54,472 nucleotides of DNA from an uncultured Gammaproteobacteria bacterium (GCA_937139475.1 CAKZQF010000172.1:1-54472), one strand, 5' to 3'; counted from the first letter of the stretch, positions 1 to 12,059 are shown. Notes: generated by a model not told the origin, from the letters alone. Numbers and translations: made by a program.

Positions 1-124
1 TAGTCACAACTTGTTACGTTTAATTGTTGATAACACTCTTGATTACTCGCTAAACTAACCAGCTATAGTTCGAGTAAGCTGCGAATTATGAGAATAATTG
101 AATAACAATAAAAGGGAAAATACC

Positions 125-2644
125 GTGAAATTGACCGCCATTTCAGTCGCTCTAATGCTCGCTATTAGCAGCCATAGCGCCATCGCAGAAGACGACAAAA
201 AATCAAAGAAAGAGAAAAAAGAAAAATCCATTGCCTCAATGATTAAAGACAAAACCCATGCCAAGGGATTGTTGAATTTTTATTTAGATGAAAAGACCGG
301 CAAGAACCTGCTTGTCTTAGAAGAGTCTCAACTAAATACCCCTATTCTATACTTTGCTCACACCGTTGATGGCTTAGCCGATGCAGGGCATTTCCGTGGT
401 GGCTACCGTGATAACAAAATCATTGAGTTTCGTCGTCACTTTGACCGTATCGATGTGATCACAAAAACACCGCGCTATTTGTTCGATGAAAATAATCCAT
501 TAAGCCGTTCTAAAAATGCCAATATTAGTGAATCGGTATTAGCCTCATTGAAAATTGAAAAGGCAGAGAAAGGTCAAATCGCACTCAAAGTTGATTCTTT
601 GTTCTTAGGCGAAGCACTGCATAAAGTTTCTCCATGGTCTCGTCCGGGCGATAAAATGGCTAAGAAGCGCTTTAAGCCAGGTAAAGTTAGCAGCAAGAAA
701 TCGCGTATTCTTAACAAGCGCGTTTATGATCATAACGTTGATGTTGTGGTTAACTATGTATTTACCAACCCAAATCCTAGCGTTGGTGGTTCAAATGCTG
801 TCGCCGATCCACGTTCTACTTCGGTAACGGTACAACATTCTTTCGTGAAACTGCCAGAAAACGGTTTTAAGCCGCGCTTTGATGATGCACGTATTGGTTA
901 CTTCACTCACGAATACGATCAAATGACGTCAAGCAAGTGGGCACCGTATCAGGACGTTATCAAGCGTTGGAATCTAGTGAAAAAAGATCCTAGTGCAGCG
1001 ATTTCTGAACCGGTACAACCTATTGTTTGGTGGATTGAAAACACCACACCAACAGAATGGCGCAACTCGATCAAGACGGCTGTTTTAAGTTGGAATAGTT
1101 CATTTGAGAAAGCGGGCTTTAAGAACGCTATCCAAGTGAAAGTACAGCCAGATGATGCAACATGGGATGCGGGAGATATTAGCTACAATGTATTACGTTG
1201 GACTTCATCACCCAACCCACGCTTTGGTGGCTATGGCCCAAGTTTAGCCAACCCACTAACTGGTGAAATGATTGGTTCAGACATCATGCTTGAGTTTGTC
1301 TTCATGAAAAACCGCTGGATCTATGACAGCTTATATACTCAAGGCGCAACCAGCCTTACCAATGATGCAATCCCATCAAGTGCACTTAACTGCAGCGCTG
1401 GCCATGAAATGCAGCAAGGGTTAATGCTTGGCCATGCAATGACGCAAAACAATGAAGTGGATAACAACGAAATGCTAGATCAAGCGCTCCAAGAGCTTAT
1501 CATGCACGAAGTTGGACACACACTTGGCCTGAATCATAATATGAAAGCCTCTATCCTCTGGGATGAAAAGGAAGTTCATGACAAGAATAAAACCCAAGGC
1601 ATCTTAACTGGGTCGGTGATGGATTACACCCCAATTAATGTCGCACCAACCGGTGTAACACAAGGTGATTATTACCAAACAAAACCAGGACCATACGACG
1701 ACTGGGCGATCGAGTACGGTTACTCAAGTGCTGTGGCAGATGAATCAGCAGAGCAGCAGCGCCTTAATAACATCCTAAGCCGCTCAGGCGAGCACGGTTT
1801 AGCCTTTGGTAATGACGCCGATGATATGCGTGCACCTGGACGTCACATTGACCCGCGCATTATGACAGGTGATATGTCTTCCAATCCTGTCGCGTATGGC
1901 GTTGACCGAATGAAGCTTATTGGCGAATTGTTTGGCAGCCTAAAAGAGAAAAGCTTAAAAGATGGCGGTTCGTACCAACCGTTATTGATTTCAGCAAACT
2001 CTCTATACGGTCAATACCGCGGACAGGCGAATGTAATATCTCGTCAAATTGGTGGTGTGTATGTTGAGCGTAACTTTGTCGGCAGCGATAGTGAAAAAGC
2101 GCCGTATACACCAGTACCAAAAGCAACGCAGAAAGCTGCAATGGAAGCGTTGGCAACAAACGTATTTGCCAGTGATACATTAAGCTCAATGACACCGTTG
2201 TTTAACTACTTACAGCACCAACGTCGTGGCTTTAACCATTATGGCAAGAACGAAGATCCTAAAGCGCATGATTTAGTGCTAAACATGCAAAAATCTGTGC
2301 TTAGCCAGTTATTGCACCCGAACGTGTTAAAACGTATTTCGGATACTTCTTTGTATGGCAATGAATACTCACTAAACGAGGTACTTAGCGACTTAACCTC
2401 AGCGATATTTACCAAGGAATCAACGCTAAGCCATAACGTACAAGTGGAGTATGTTAAACGTTTAAGTGCCATCACTGGATTAGCTAAGAGTTCAAAATAT
2501 GACAACCTAGCTAAAGCTGCTGCCCTTGGTCAGCTTCAAGCGATCTATGATAGCGCAACGAAGCTAAGCTTTAGTCAAAGTGACAGTCAAAAAGCACAAA
2601 ATGCTTACTTAGCATTGCTTATTGAAAAAGTATTAAAAGCGTAA
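125..2644 (+). CDS. secreted zinc-dependent metalloprotease (DUF5117/DUF4953 type)
   Basis: Probable periplasmic or secreted zinc peptidase of the large bacterial family carrying DUF5117/DUF4953-type domains; its substrate is unknown. The zinc motif HEVGHTLGLNH (HExxHxxGxxH) begins near residue 461, and GSVMDYTP about 40 residues later looks like the metzincin Met-turn. The N-terminus is a signal peptide (hydrophobic core, then SHSAIA) followed by a very Lys/Glu-rich stretch. I chose the GTG at 125 because AGGG lies 8 bases upstream; an in-frame TTG at 98 would add nine residues and has no clear ribosome site. Length of about 840 residues suits the family. It appears monocistronic, closed by the terminator at 2669-2694. 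Family assignment is firm; target and physiological role are not visible. Confidence 0.88.
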   Translation: MKLTAISVALMLAISSHSAIAEDDKKSKKEKKEKSIASMIKDKTHAKGLLNFYLDEKTGKNLLVLEESQLNTPILYFAHTVDGLADAGHFRGGYRDNKIIEFRRHFDRIDVITKTPRYLFDENNPLSRSKNANISESVLASLKIEKAEKGQIALKVDSLFLGEALHKVSPWSRPGDKMAKKRFKPGKVSSKKSRILNKRVYDHNVDVVVNYVFTNPNPSVGGSNAVADPRSTSVTVQHSFVKLPENGFKPRFDDARIGYFTHEYDQMTSSKWAPYQDVIKRWNLVKKDPSAAISEPVQPIVWWIENTTPTEWRNSIKTAVLSWNSSFEKAGFKNAIQVKVQPDDATWDAGDISYNVLRWTSSPNPRFGGYGPSLANPLTGEMIGSDIMLEFVFMKNRWIYDSLYTQGATSLTNDAIPSSALNCSAGHEMQQGLMLGHAMTQNNEVDNNEMLDQALQELIMHEVGHTLGLNHNMKASILWDEKEVHDKNKTQGILTGSVMDYTPINVAPTGVTQGDYYQTKPGPYDDWAIEYGYSSAVADESAEQQRLNNILSRSGEHGLAFGNDADDMRAPGRHIDPRIMTGDMSSNPVAYGVDRMKLIGELFGSLKEKSLKDGGSYQPLLISANSLYGQYRGQANVISRQIGGVYVERNFVGSDSEKAPYTPVPKATQKAAMEALATNVFASDTLSSMTPLFNYLQHQRRGFNHYGKNEDPKAHDLVLNMQKSVLSQLLHPNVLKRISDTSLYGNEYSLNEVLSDLTSAIFTKESTLSHNVQVEYVKRLSAITGLAKSSKYDNLAKAAALGQLQAIYDSATKLSFSQSDSQKAQNAYLALLIEKVLKA

Positions 2645-2668
2645 CTATACGCTTTTAATAACTACTAG

Positions 2669-2694
2669 AGGGCCGTTAACTAACGGCCCTTTTT
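2669..2694 (+). terminator. Rho-independent terminator of the metalloprotease gene
   Basis: A 10-bp perfect stem, AGGGCCGTTA / TAACGGCCCT, is followed directly by TTTTT on the plus strand. The left arm contains the stop codon of the convergent urea transporter gene (2676-2678), so the two genes share this element. The minus strand has no T-run after the stem, so it should be efficient only for the plus-strand gene. Confidence 0.85.
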
Positions 2695-3635
2695 GGTTGC
2701 CGTTGTTGCCATAATTGATGCAATAAGATCATTGCCCAAGTAGCCAACACAAATGGTGCGGTTAGCGATGGCCATTGCAGCGCAACAAACAGCCAAGTAA
2801 TTAATACGCTAAGCCCAACACCCATGATAGTAAAATGAATCTTTTCCTTCATAACGCTGGCCAATGCAATCGCGGTTAACACAGCATTAAAACCATACAA
2901 GCCATGATGAACCTCTAGTGGCGCGATACCACCGGATAACGCCATAGCACCACCGAGCCCAGCGCCTAATACAGCATAAGCAGTTACTCGGTTACTACTA
3001 CGAGATAATGCCACCAAGAAAATTAACCCGGTCACCAAGCTATCTTGAAACATCACCTGACCAACGCCACGTAAAATGGTTGCCAAATACTGCAAGAATG
3101 GACCGGACGCTTGACTGATATCGACACCGAAACTGGCTAAAAATGCCGCTTCGGGAATAAAAGCAGGTAACCATGGCAATGTCATGGTGGTTTCACCACT
3201 TGCCCAGCCAAGCGTGTTTACCAACACAACAACAACCCACGTGCTCAAAATAAATGGCATGGTATAAGCGGGTAAACGATTCCAATGTTCAAAGGCGGCC
3301 ATCAATAGTGTTGATAGCGCGCTGGCAAAAACTACAAGCGCGATAAACAACCAAATTGATTGTGACCATTGCGCAGCAAATAAAAAGTAGACTGCGATAC
3401 CAACCAACACGCCGTTAAAACCATAGATACCATCAACCAGGTCTTCAATGTTTCGTTTGATAGCAAAGGCGCTTAGTAAACCAATAAGGTTACCTAGCAG
3501 GGCTAATAAGGCCATGTCCAATGAAGTGGCCATAATCCCCATGAAAAACAGCACACCGGTGAAGGGGTTGGTTTGTAACATGACTTGAGAAAAACCGCGC
3601 AGCACGGCGTTCGGAAATCGTAACGAGGCGTTCAT
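2676..3635 (-). CDS. urea transporter (UT family)
   Basis: Inner-membrane urea channel/transporter. The protein is highly hydrophobic and made of two homologous halves, as expected for the UT fold: GFSQVMLQTNPFTGVLFF and DGIYGFNGVLVGIAV in the first half are echoed by GVGQVMFQDSLVTGLIFL and HGLYGFNAVLTAIALA in the second. The 319-residue length is typical of bacterial UT proteins. AAGGA sits five bases before the ATG. It lies 70 bases downstream of a same-strand AraC gene. No urease structural or accessory genes occur in the window, so the fate of the urea (urease elsewhere, or release of urea made by arginine breakdown) cannot be read here. Its stop codon lies inside the terminator of the facing gene. 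Confidence 0.9.
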   Translation of the reverse strand: MNASLRFPNAVLRGFSQVMLQTNPFTGVLFFMGIMATSLDMALLALLGNLIGLLSAFAIKRNIEDLVDGIYGFNGVLVGIAVYFLFAAQWSQSIWLFIALVVFASALSTLLMAAFEHWNRLPAYTMPFILSTWVVVVLVNTLGWASGETTMTLPWLPAFIPEAAFLASFGVDISQASGPFLQYLATILRGVGQVMFQDSLVTGLIFLVALSRSSNRVTAYAVLGAGLGGAMALSGGIAPLEVHHGLYGFNAVLTAIALASVMKEKIHFTIMGVGLSVLITWLFVALQWPSLTAPFVLATWAMILLHQLWQQRQPKRAVS

Positions 3636-3705
3636 TTTTGTCCTTAAATGAAAGTGATTATTTGATTAACACCCAACGGGGGGCGATGTTGTTGCAAGCA
3701 AGAAA

Positions 3706-4743
3706 TTACTTGGCTGTCGTACTATGGGCACTGCGGGATTGCTCCCGATAATAGCCAGGTGCAATATCTACCCAACGTTTAAAAGCACGCTGAAAAGCGG
3801 TTGCAGAACCAAAGCCTAGCAAGTAGGCAATCTCACCTAATGTTAAATCAGTATCACGGACATAACTTTTAGCTAGATCACACCGTGTACTATTGAGTAC
3901 CTGCTGAAACGAACTCCCCTCATCAATTAGGCGTCTGCGCACCGTCCAAGGTGCCATATTTAACTGCTCGGCAACTTGGTCCAAAGAAGGCGTAATACCA
4001 TTTAACATAGGGGAGATTGCACGGCTGACCTTTTGCTCAAATTTAAGTTCATGCTGAGCGATATCTAGTTCTTTGCGCGCATAACGGGTTAACATATTAA
4101 AGGTTGATGGACATGACGCCAGTCCAGCGACACCTAATGCATCTGCTTGAAGCTCTAATCGATTATGTGACTGAGAAAAGCACACCTCACAATTAAAATA
4201 ATCTTCATATTTTGACGCATAATCAGGACAGGCAAACTCAAAACATACACGTTTGACTAGATCATTGCGGCCAGTTAACGCCCATATACCGTGAAACCAA
4301 CCAGAGAGCACCAAGTCGACAATAAAGTAATTGTATTCATTGTAAGGCTTTATCGAATAGAAGTTTAAACAGCTTAAATCCCCTTCTCGGGTAAAACTAG
4401 AGGAACCACGCACGTTATAACTATTAAGTAATTCAAACTCCGTCAGACACTCACAGGCCGATTTTAAATCAGCTGCAGCAAGCGCTGTCATTCCCGCCAA
4501 GCCGAGATGAGTCATCAAGGTTTGTTTGCCCATTTCCAGGCCAAACCAAGGTGCACTTGTTTGCTCAATGCAGCGATGCCCCATGCGCATATAGCGTGGA
4601 ATGCTAACTCTGGCATCGGGTGATGCAAGATTAGATCGGTTAAGGGAAAACTGCGCCAACATCTCGCTACTATCATGCCCCATGCAGTCCATTGTTCGTT
4701 CTAAAATATCTACATAAGCAACCGAGATATCACCTAAGCTCAT
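3706..4743 (-). CDS. AraC-family regulator, OruR/ArgR-like
   Basis: DNA-binding regulator with an N-terminal Arabinose_bd-type ligand domain (roughly residues 15-200) and a C-terminal AraC double helix-turn-helix (roughly 240-335). The second helix-turn-helix signature reads LTLGEIAYLLGFGSATAFQRAFKRW. This is the OruR-like architecture, not the cupin type. It is divergent from fadH with 128 bases between, so control of fadH is the simplest inference; it could also drive the downstream urea transporter on the same strand. The shared upstream region holds an inverted repeat (4818-4837) and two GTTATAC copies 12 bp apart. The ligand is unknown. Confidence 0.88.
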   Translation of the reverse strand: MSLGDISVAYVDILERTMDCMGHDSSEMLAQFSLNRSNLASPDARVSIPRYMRMGHRCIEQTSAPWFGLEMGKQTLMTHLGLAGMTALAAADLKSACECLTEFELLNSYNVRGSSSFTREGDLSCLNFYSIKPYNEYNYFIVDLVLSGWFHGIWALTGRNDLVKRVCFEFACPDYASKYEDYFNCEVCFSQSHNRLELQADALGVAGLASCPSTFNMLTRYARKELDIAQHELKFEQKVSRAISPMLNGITPSLDQVAEQLNMAPWTVRRRLIDEGSSFQQVLNSTRCDLAKSYVRDTDLTLGEIAYLLGFGSATAFQRAFKRWVDIAPGYYREQSRSAHSTTAK

Positions 4744-4792
4744 TCCTCACCTCAATTTTTAGCAAACTTTAGTCATTATATTGTTATCTTTG

Positions 4793-6890
<2,098 letters not shown>

Positions 6891-6955
6891 TTGCAGTAGT
6901 AAATGCGTTTAAGTACAAAGCCAGTGGATTAAACTGGCTATTAAGCGCGGCTACG

Positions 6956-7012
6956 CCCGTCTTTTATCGCCTTCTTATGAACATAGCCAGCAGAAGACGA
7001 TAAATTAACGGG
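6956..7012. repeat. long imperfect hairpin between convergent fadH and RND operon
   Basis: The left arm (6956-6975) and right arm (6992-7012) form an imperfect stem of about 20 bp: CCCGT, TTTATCG and CTTCT blocks pair across a 16-base loop. A smaller hairpin, AGCCAGT-N7-ACTGGCT, lies at 6919-6939. Neither has a strong T-tract. Position between two convergent transcription units suggests termination or mRNA-end protection, but this is inference. Confidence 0.4.
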
Positions 7013-7104
7013 TCGCTTTGCAAATACCGTCCTTGTTATTTGTCCTCAGGTTTTGTTACACAGCTTTATGATTTAACACCACTGTGATTAACAAAATCAC
7101 TTGA

Positions 7105-10100
7105 TTATTTCTCCTCTACATAGACTTCGTCGAAATGCTCAGCAGCATCATCAGTTAGCACTTGCCCAGAGTGGTCTGTCGCTAACCAATTATAGAGTAT
7201 CGGTAATACGATTAAGGTGAAGAAAGTACCGATTAACATACCGGCGACCAAGATAATGCCAATACTATTTCGTGCTTCGGCACCAGCACCACTAACCAAT
7301 ACTAACGGGAAGTGACCCAGTACAGTTGCCCCTGTCGTCATTAATATTGGGCGCAATCGAGTTGAAGCAGCATCTTTGACGGCCTCAATCTTATTCAATC
7401 CCTGTAGCTGCATTTGATTGGAAAATTCAACAATCAAAATACCATTTTTCGCTATTAGTCCGACTAGGGTTATCAGGCCTATCTGAGAATAAATGTTCAC
7501 CGAAGTTAAACCAACAAAGGTTAAACCAAGGGCACCGGATAAGGCTAATGGCACACAACCTAGTAGCACAACTAAAGGATCTCTAAAGCTATTAAACTGG
7601 ATGGTTAAAACAAAATAAACCACGATCAAGGATACCAGTAACACGCTGACCATCGTATTACCTTCCTTACGGATTTGACGTGATTCACCAGCATAATCAA
7701 TAGTGTATTCTTTAGGTAATAGCTGCGCTGCTATATCTTCGACAACACTGAGCGACTGCTCTTTAGTCACGTGCGGTAAAATACCACCAAAGATCCTGAA
7801 AGATTTTTGCTGATTAAATGAACCTAATACCCGAGGGCCTGTAACCGATTTTACCTGTGCGAAGCTAGACACAGTAATTAGCTCGCCATTTGGCGCCGTA
7901 ATTTGCAGTTCTAGGATATCTTGCGGGTTATATTTTTCACTACCATTAACTGCTGGAATTACCCGATAAGCCTTGCCATTATCGTTGTAATGATTAACAA
8001 AATTATTCGACATTAATACCGAGAGCTGACGATTGACCTGCGCTAAGTCGAGCCCAAGATCCGCGACTAAGGTTTTATCAATAATCAACTGAGCCTGTAC
8101 TAAATCCAGCTTCAAGTCGGTATCAACAAACAAAAAATTGCCTGACTGATATGCTTTGGCAATGATCTGCTCGGCAAAGTCGCGCATCTTGGAATAATCA
8201 TCGTTGGCGCGAACCACTAACTCAATATCAAATTGCCCTGCCGTTGGCAGCGACGGAAATAACATAGGCAGCAGATTCAGTTCGCTGACACCGCCAAGCT
8301 TTCCATAAAGTTCAACTAAGGATTCATGGACACTTTTCTCGCGTGCATCAAATTTTTCTAATTCCACGCCACCAAAGCCGGCATTTTTAAACACGACTTG
8401 CCATACAAACTTAGCTCCATCGGTTTGCATCATCACATCGACGGCTTTATTCATATGCTTTGAAGTGTAATCCAGAGAGGCTTCTGGCGGCGCTTCAACC
8501 ACCACATTGATGCCACTTTGATCCTCCACCGGCGCTAGCTCTTGCTGTGATAAAAGATAAAAGGGAACAATCAACAAGCTAAAGACAATAGCAATTAATA
8601 TCACCTGATACTGCCATAAGAAGATCTTATCTAGCGCGCTAAGGTAAAAACCTTGCAAGGAGATAAACGCCCTATTTATTCGTTTCGTTAAGCGCCCTTC
8701 CTTGCCTCCTTGAGGGGAAACAAAAGCACTCATAATCGGCGACAAGGTAATGGCAACTAAACCTGAGATAAGCACCGCAACCGCCAAGGTAAAAGCAAAC
8801 TCCCTAAATAGAAATCCAGTAAGTCCCGACAAAAAACCTATTGGTGCGTAAACGGCAGCAAGCGTTAAGGTCATCGCAATGACAGGTACTAATAATTGGC
8901 GGGAGCTAATTAGTGCGGCTTCAAAACGACTACGCCCTTCTCGCATGTGTCTAGCGACATTTTCCACCACAACAATAGCGTCATCCACCACCAGACCAAC
9001 CGATAGCACCACTGCCAAAATAGTTAATAGATTGAGCGAAAAGCCCATCAACGACATAACGGCAATTGCACCTAAAATAGAAATTGGAATCGTAATAAGC
9101 GGGACCATGGCGGTACGGAACGAGCCCATCATGGCTAAAACAACAATGCCAACGAGTAGCACGGTTTCAATTAGGGTAATAAATATTTCTGAAATGGCAT
9201 CACGCATATACAGCGTGCCATCGTAACCGATAGTAATTTCCATACCCTGTATCAATTGCGGTTTTACGTCTTCAAGCTTTTGATAAAGTGCATCACCAAT
9301 TGAAATCTCATTCGCACCGGGCAGCGGCCAAATAGCAAGAAATATCGAGTCTTGATAATCAAGCCTGGCATTAACAAAGCCTTCCTCTTCACCTTTCTCT
9401 ATCGTTGCTACATCAGACAACTTGACCTGATGACCATCAATTTTAGCCACCACTAAGGCCTCAAAATCGGCAACACTGCTCAAGATGGTGTTTGCGGTTA
9501 AATCTATACGCTGACGTGAATTTTCACTAAATCCTAATGTCGCGATGGTATTATTTGCTTGTAGCGCCCGATAGACCTGTTCAGCGCTAACGCCCATCGT
9601 AGTTAACTTATCTGAATCCATCCAAACACGCATCGCAGGGTTTCTTCCTCCCTCAACGGTAACGTTTTGTACGCCGGGGATGTCACTTAAGAATGGTTGA
9701 ATATTACGACTCAGAAAGTCTGTTGCTTGGGCGCGTGACATCGCGCCAATATCTACATTCAAATAGAACAACGCATTGCTTCTATCAGCCCTCACAACAG
9801 ATACCGCTGGATCTTGCGCGCCAGCAGGTAACTCAAATTTAATCTGACTTAGGCGCGTGTTCAGCTCGGCAAGCGCAGCGGTTTTATCATAATTAAGATC
9901 AAGCCAAGCAATAACTTTACTGCTTCCCGCTTGAGTAATAGAGTCAACATAGTCGACACCGGGCACCGTTGATGCAACACGCTCAATCGGCTCAGTGACA
10001 TAACCTTTAACCACATCAGCGCTGGCACCAGTATACCGTGTATCAATTTGCAGCGAGGTACTTTCAATCTTCGGGAACTCCTGCACCGAGATGCTAGATG

Positions 10101-10209
10101 CGGAATAGATCCCTGCAATAACAATTAATAACGATAGGACAATCGCAAGCACCGGACGCGAGACAAAAATATCCATTTTTGATGCTTGATGCTCATGCAA
10201 AGCACTCAT
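7105..10209 (-). CDS. RND multidrug efflux permease (HAE1 type)
   Basis: Proton-driven inner-membrane pump of the resistance-nodulation-division superfamily, 1034 residues, standard for HAE1 members. It has the N-terminal transmembrane segment (SRPVLAIVLSLLIVIAG), the PxxExP-type start of the porter domain, and the transmembrane proton-relay segment VGLVVDDAIVVVENVARHMREG with its paired aspartates. The C-terminal half repeats the pattern (GLIAKNGILIVEFSNQ). The start codon overlaps the stop of the adaptor gene by one base (TAATG read on the minus strand), so the two are translationally coupled. No outer-membrane factor gene is nearby, so it probably uses a TolC encoded elsewhere. Substrates cannot be deduced. 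Confidence 0.95.
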   Translation of the reverse strand: MSALHEHQASKMDIFVSRPVLAIVLSLLIVIAGIYSASSISVQEFPKIESTSLQIDTRYTGASADVVKGYVTEPIERVASTVPGVDYVDSITQAGSSKVIAWLDLNYDKTAALAELNTRLSQIKFELPAGAQDPAVSVVRADRSNALFYLNVDIGAMSRAQATDFLSRNIQPFLSDIPGVQNVTVEGGRNPAMRVWMDSDKLTTMGVSAEQVYRALQANNTIATLGFSENSRQRIDLTANTILSSVADFEALVVAKIDGHQVKLSDVATIEKGEEEGFVNARLDYQDSIFLAIWPLPGANEISIGDALYQKLEDVKPQLIQGMEITIGYDGTLYMRDAISEIFITLIETVLLVGIVVLAMMGSFRTAMVPLITIPISILGAIAVMSLMGFSLNLLTILAVVLSVGLVVDDAIVVVENVARHMREGRSRFEAALISSRQLLVPVIAMTLTLAAVYAPIGFLSGLTGFLFREFAFTLAVAVLISGLVAITLSPIMSAFVSPQGGKEGRLTKRINRAFISLQGFYLSALDKIFLWQYQVILIAIVFSLLIVPFYLLSQQELAPVEDQSGINVVVEAPPEASLDYTSKHMNKAVDVMMQTDGAKFVWQVVFKNAGFGGVELEKFDAREKSVHESLVELYGKLGGVSELNLLPMLFPSLPTAGQFDIELVVRANDDYSKMRDFAEQIIAKAYQSGNFLFVDTDLKLDLVQAQLIIDKTLVADLGLDLAQVNRQLSVLMSNNFVNHYNDNGKAYRVIPAVNGSEKYNPQDILELQITAPNGELITVSSFAQVKSVTGPRVLGSFNQQKSFRIFGGILPHVTKEQSLSVVEDIAAQLLPKEYTIDYAGESRQIRKEGNTMVSVLLVSLIVVYFVLTIQFNSFRDPLVVLLGCVPLALSGALGLTFVGLTSVNIYSQIGLITLVGLIAKNGILIVEFSNQMQLQGLNKIEAVKDAASTRLRPILMTTGATVLGHFPLVLVSGAGAEARNSIGIILVAGMLIGTFFTLIVLPILYNWLATDHSGQVLTDDAAEHFDEVYVEEK

Positions 10210-11303
10210 TAGTTGACTCCTTTGGCGTCATCAAACTGCGGATAAACCAATAACCCTTGGCGTAATTTAAAAGCCCCTTCCGTTGCGATTAATTGCTGGG
10301 CGTCTATACCAGATAAGATCAATTGATTGTCACCTTGACGTTGACCGATAATGACATTCGCCTTGTGAGCACGATACTGCCCTTGCGGATCTTTTTTCAA
10401 TTGGTAAACAAAGGTTTCAGTGCCGTTTCGACCGATAGATAAATTAGGCACAATAACCGCATCAACCGACGGACGGGGAAGATAGACATTTATCATCTCA
10501 TTGTGGTGTAACTGGCCATTTGTATTTTCAACCAAGGCACGATATTTCAACTGACGTGTTTTAGCATTAACCTGACTATCAATTGCAATAATCTTAGCCG
10601 CTACCTTTACCGCATTGGTATCATTAATTGCTTGAAGCATAACGGTGTCTTCAAGGCTAAGGCGGGCACTGGTTTGTGGCAATTTAAAATCTACCCATAA
10701 TTGCTCAGTGCTACCGATTAACGTGCTAATTGATGTTTGTTGAGGCAGGAACTGCCCAACCTGATAAACATCTAAGCCCATCTTACCGGCAAAGGGCGCA
10801 AGTAGTTTTTTCTTAGCAATAACGCTGTTTAAATTGGCGATATTAGCCTTTGCTACCTCGTAGTTGGCCTGAGCCAAATCAAAATCTTGCTGGCTTACCT
10901 TGCGCTGTTTTAAGAGTTTGTCAAAACGCGTCAAGGTGTTCTTAGTGAGTAGATAATTGGCTTTAGCTGCATTAAGTTGCGCAAACTCCTGGCTGACATC
11001 AAATGCTAATAATAGCTGACCTTTTTTGACCGCCTCCCCCGGCTTAAAACCAACGTTTTTGATCACACCACCTAATTCGTTTTGCAAGGTAACCACTTGC
11101 TTGGCTGTCACCTGACCAGTTACTTTCTCTTGCGGCGTAAAGCTGGTGATCTGGGTAGTAACGGTTTTAACACTTGCTGAAGGCTCTGGAAAGGACTCAC
11201 CATAGGCGATGGCAGCCATCACTTGATTATATTTAATCGCACCAAGCCCCGCGACAGTGACTACAATAATGATAATGGCGACAAGCCAACGACGTATATG
11301 CAT
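10209..11303 (-). CDS. RND efflux periplasmic adaptor (membrane fusion protein)
   Basis: Periplasmic adaptor linking the RND pump to an outer-membrane channel. It has one N-terminal membrane anchor (residues about 5-25), a split lipoyl/barrel-sandwich domain (FKPGEAVKKGQLLLAFD and later LLAPFAGKMGLDVYQVGQFL), and a coiled-coil hairpin between (residues about 100-165, rich in Ala, Leu, Lys and Gln). The 364-residue length is usual. GGAG lies six bases before the ATG. It is the middle gene of tetR-adaptor-pump: 13 bases after the tetR stop and overlapping the pump start by one base. Co-repression by the TetR protein is likely. Confidence 0.93.
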   Translation of the reverse strand: MHIRRWLVAIIIIVVTVAGLGAIKYNQVMAAIAYGESFPEPSASVKTVTTQITSFTPQEKVTGQVTAKQVVTLQNELGGVIKNVGFKPGEAVKKGQLLLAFDVSQEFAQLNAAKANYLLTKNTLTRFDKLLKQRKVSQQDFDLAQANYEVAKANIANLNSVIAKKKLLAPFAGKMGLDVYQVGQFLPQQTSISTLIGSTEQLWVDFKLPQTSARLSLEDTVMLQAINDTNAVKVAAKIIAIDSQVNAKTRQLKYRALVENTNGQLHHNEMINVYLPRPSVDAVIVPNLSIGRNGTETFVYQLKKDPQGQYRAHKANVIIGQRQGDNQLILSGIDAQQLIATEGAFKLRQGLLVYPQFDDAKGVN

Positions 11304-11316
11304 AATATTCTCCAGC

Positions 11317-12045
11317 TTAGCGCAATGAATGCTGCGCTAATAAATTCGCGACGTTCAATACGCCATCATCTGATAATGGATGCTGCCAGTCATAAGAATT
11401 AAGCAGTCTCATTGTTGATTTGATAATCGTTGCATCAAGGGCAACAGCTTCCTGCAGGGAATCGGTTTGCTCAGCAATTTGACGTACCTGAATCACCCGC
11501 TCTACATGCTGAAAGCCAACATGCATTGCCCAGCAGCTCAAATTAATTTCCTCAATCATGGAGTCTAGCTCTCCCTCGAAGCTGAGCTCGCCACTTGCGA
11601 CTGCCTGGTGCATACATTGTGAAAAAATTGCTTCACAATTCTCATGGGCATTAATCATATGATCGGTCCATCGTTGCGATGTTCTTTTAATCACAAGCTC
11701 ATTGGTAGCAAAAGATTCAAGATGACTATCAAACTCGTATAACTTAATTTTCCTTGGATTTAGCAAGGTTAGCCCTATAATTTTTTCAGGCGTTGTAATA
11801 GGCAGATTGAGTACTTGAGAGAAAATAGCGCTCTGATGACGGTAAACACGCGTGGCCAGCGCGAAGATAATGTCTTCTTTACATTGCACATGTTTGTAAA
11901 TCGACCCCATCGACATACCAGCAGCCTTTGAAATGGCTGACATGGTAAAGTCCATCACAGAGGTTTGTTCAATACAATCAACAGCTGCATCTAGAATAAG
12001 CTGTTCTTGCTCTTTAGGGCTGTATTTTGGGGCTGGTGCCATCAT
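11317..12045 (-). CDS. TetR-family transcriptional repressor of the RND operon
   Basis: Short N-terminal helix-turn-helix of the TetR type (residues about 10-60: ILDAAVDCIEQ, then MSAISKAAGMSMGSIYKHVQCKEDI), followed by an all-helical ligand and dimerisation domain. It is the first gene of the operon with the adaptor and RND pump. Two consecutive ATGs (12045 and 12042) follow GGAG; spacing slightly favours the second. A longer frame starting at 12069 would begin inside the operator palindrome and is rejected. Upstream are a near-consensus promoter and a perfect inverted repeat covering the -10 and start region, so autorepression is the clear expectation. The inducer is unknown. Confidence 0.9.
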   Translation of the reverse strand: MMAPAPKYSPKEQEQLILDAAVDCIEQTSVMDFTMSAISKAAGMSMGSIYKHVQCKEDIIFALATRVYRHQSAIFSQVLNLPITTPEKIIGLTLLNPRKIKLYEFDSHLESFATNELVIKRTSQRWTDHMINAHENCEAIFSQCMHQAVASGELSFEGELDSMIEEINLSCWAMHVGFQHVERVIQVRQIAEQTDSLQEAVALDATIIKSTMRLLNSYDWQHPLSDDGVLNVANLLAQHSLR

Positions 12046-12059
12046 CTTCTCCAAACAAA

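Noticed and set aside
98..124. TTG start nine codons upstream of the metalloprotease GTG.
   Set aside because: No ribosome-binding sequence precedes it, whereas AGGG is well placed for the GTG at 125.
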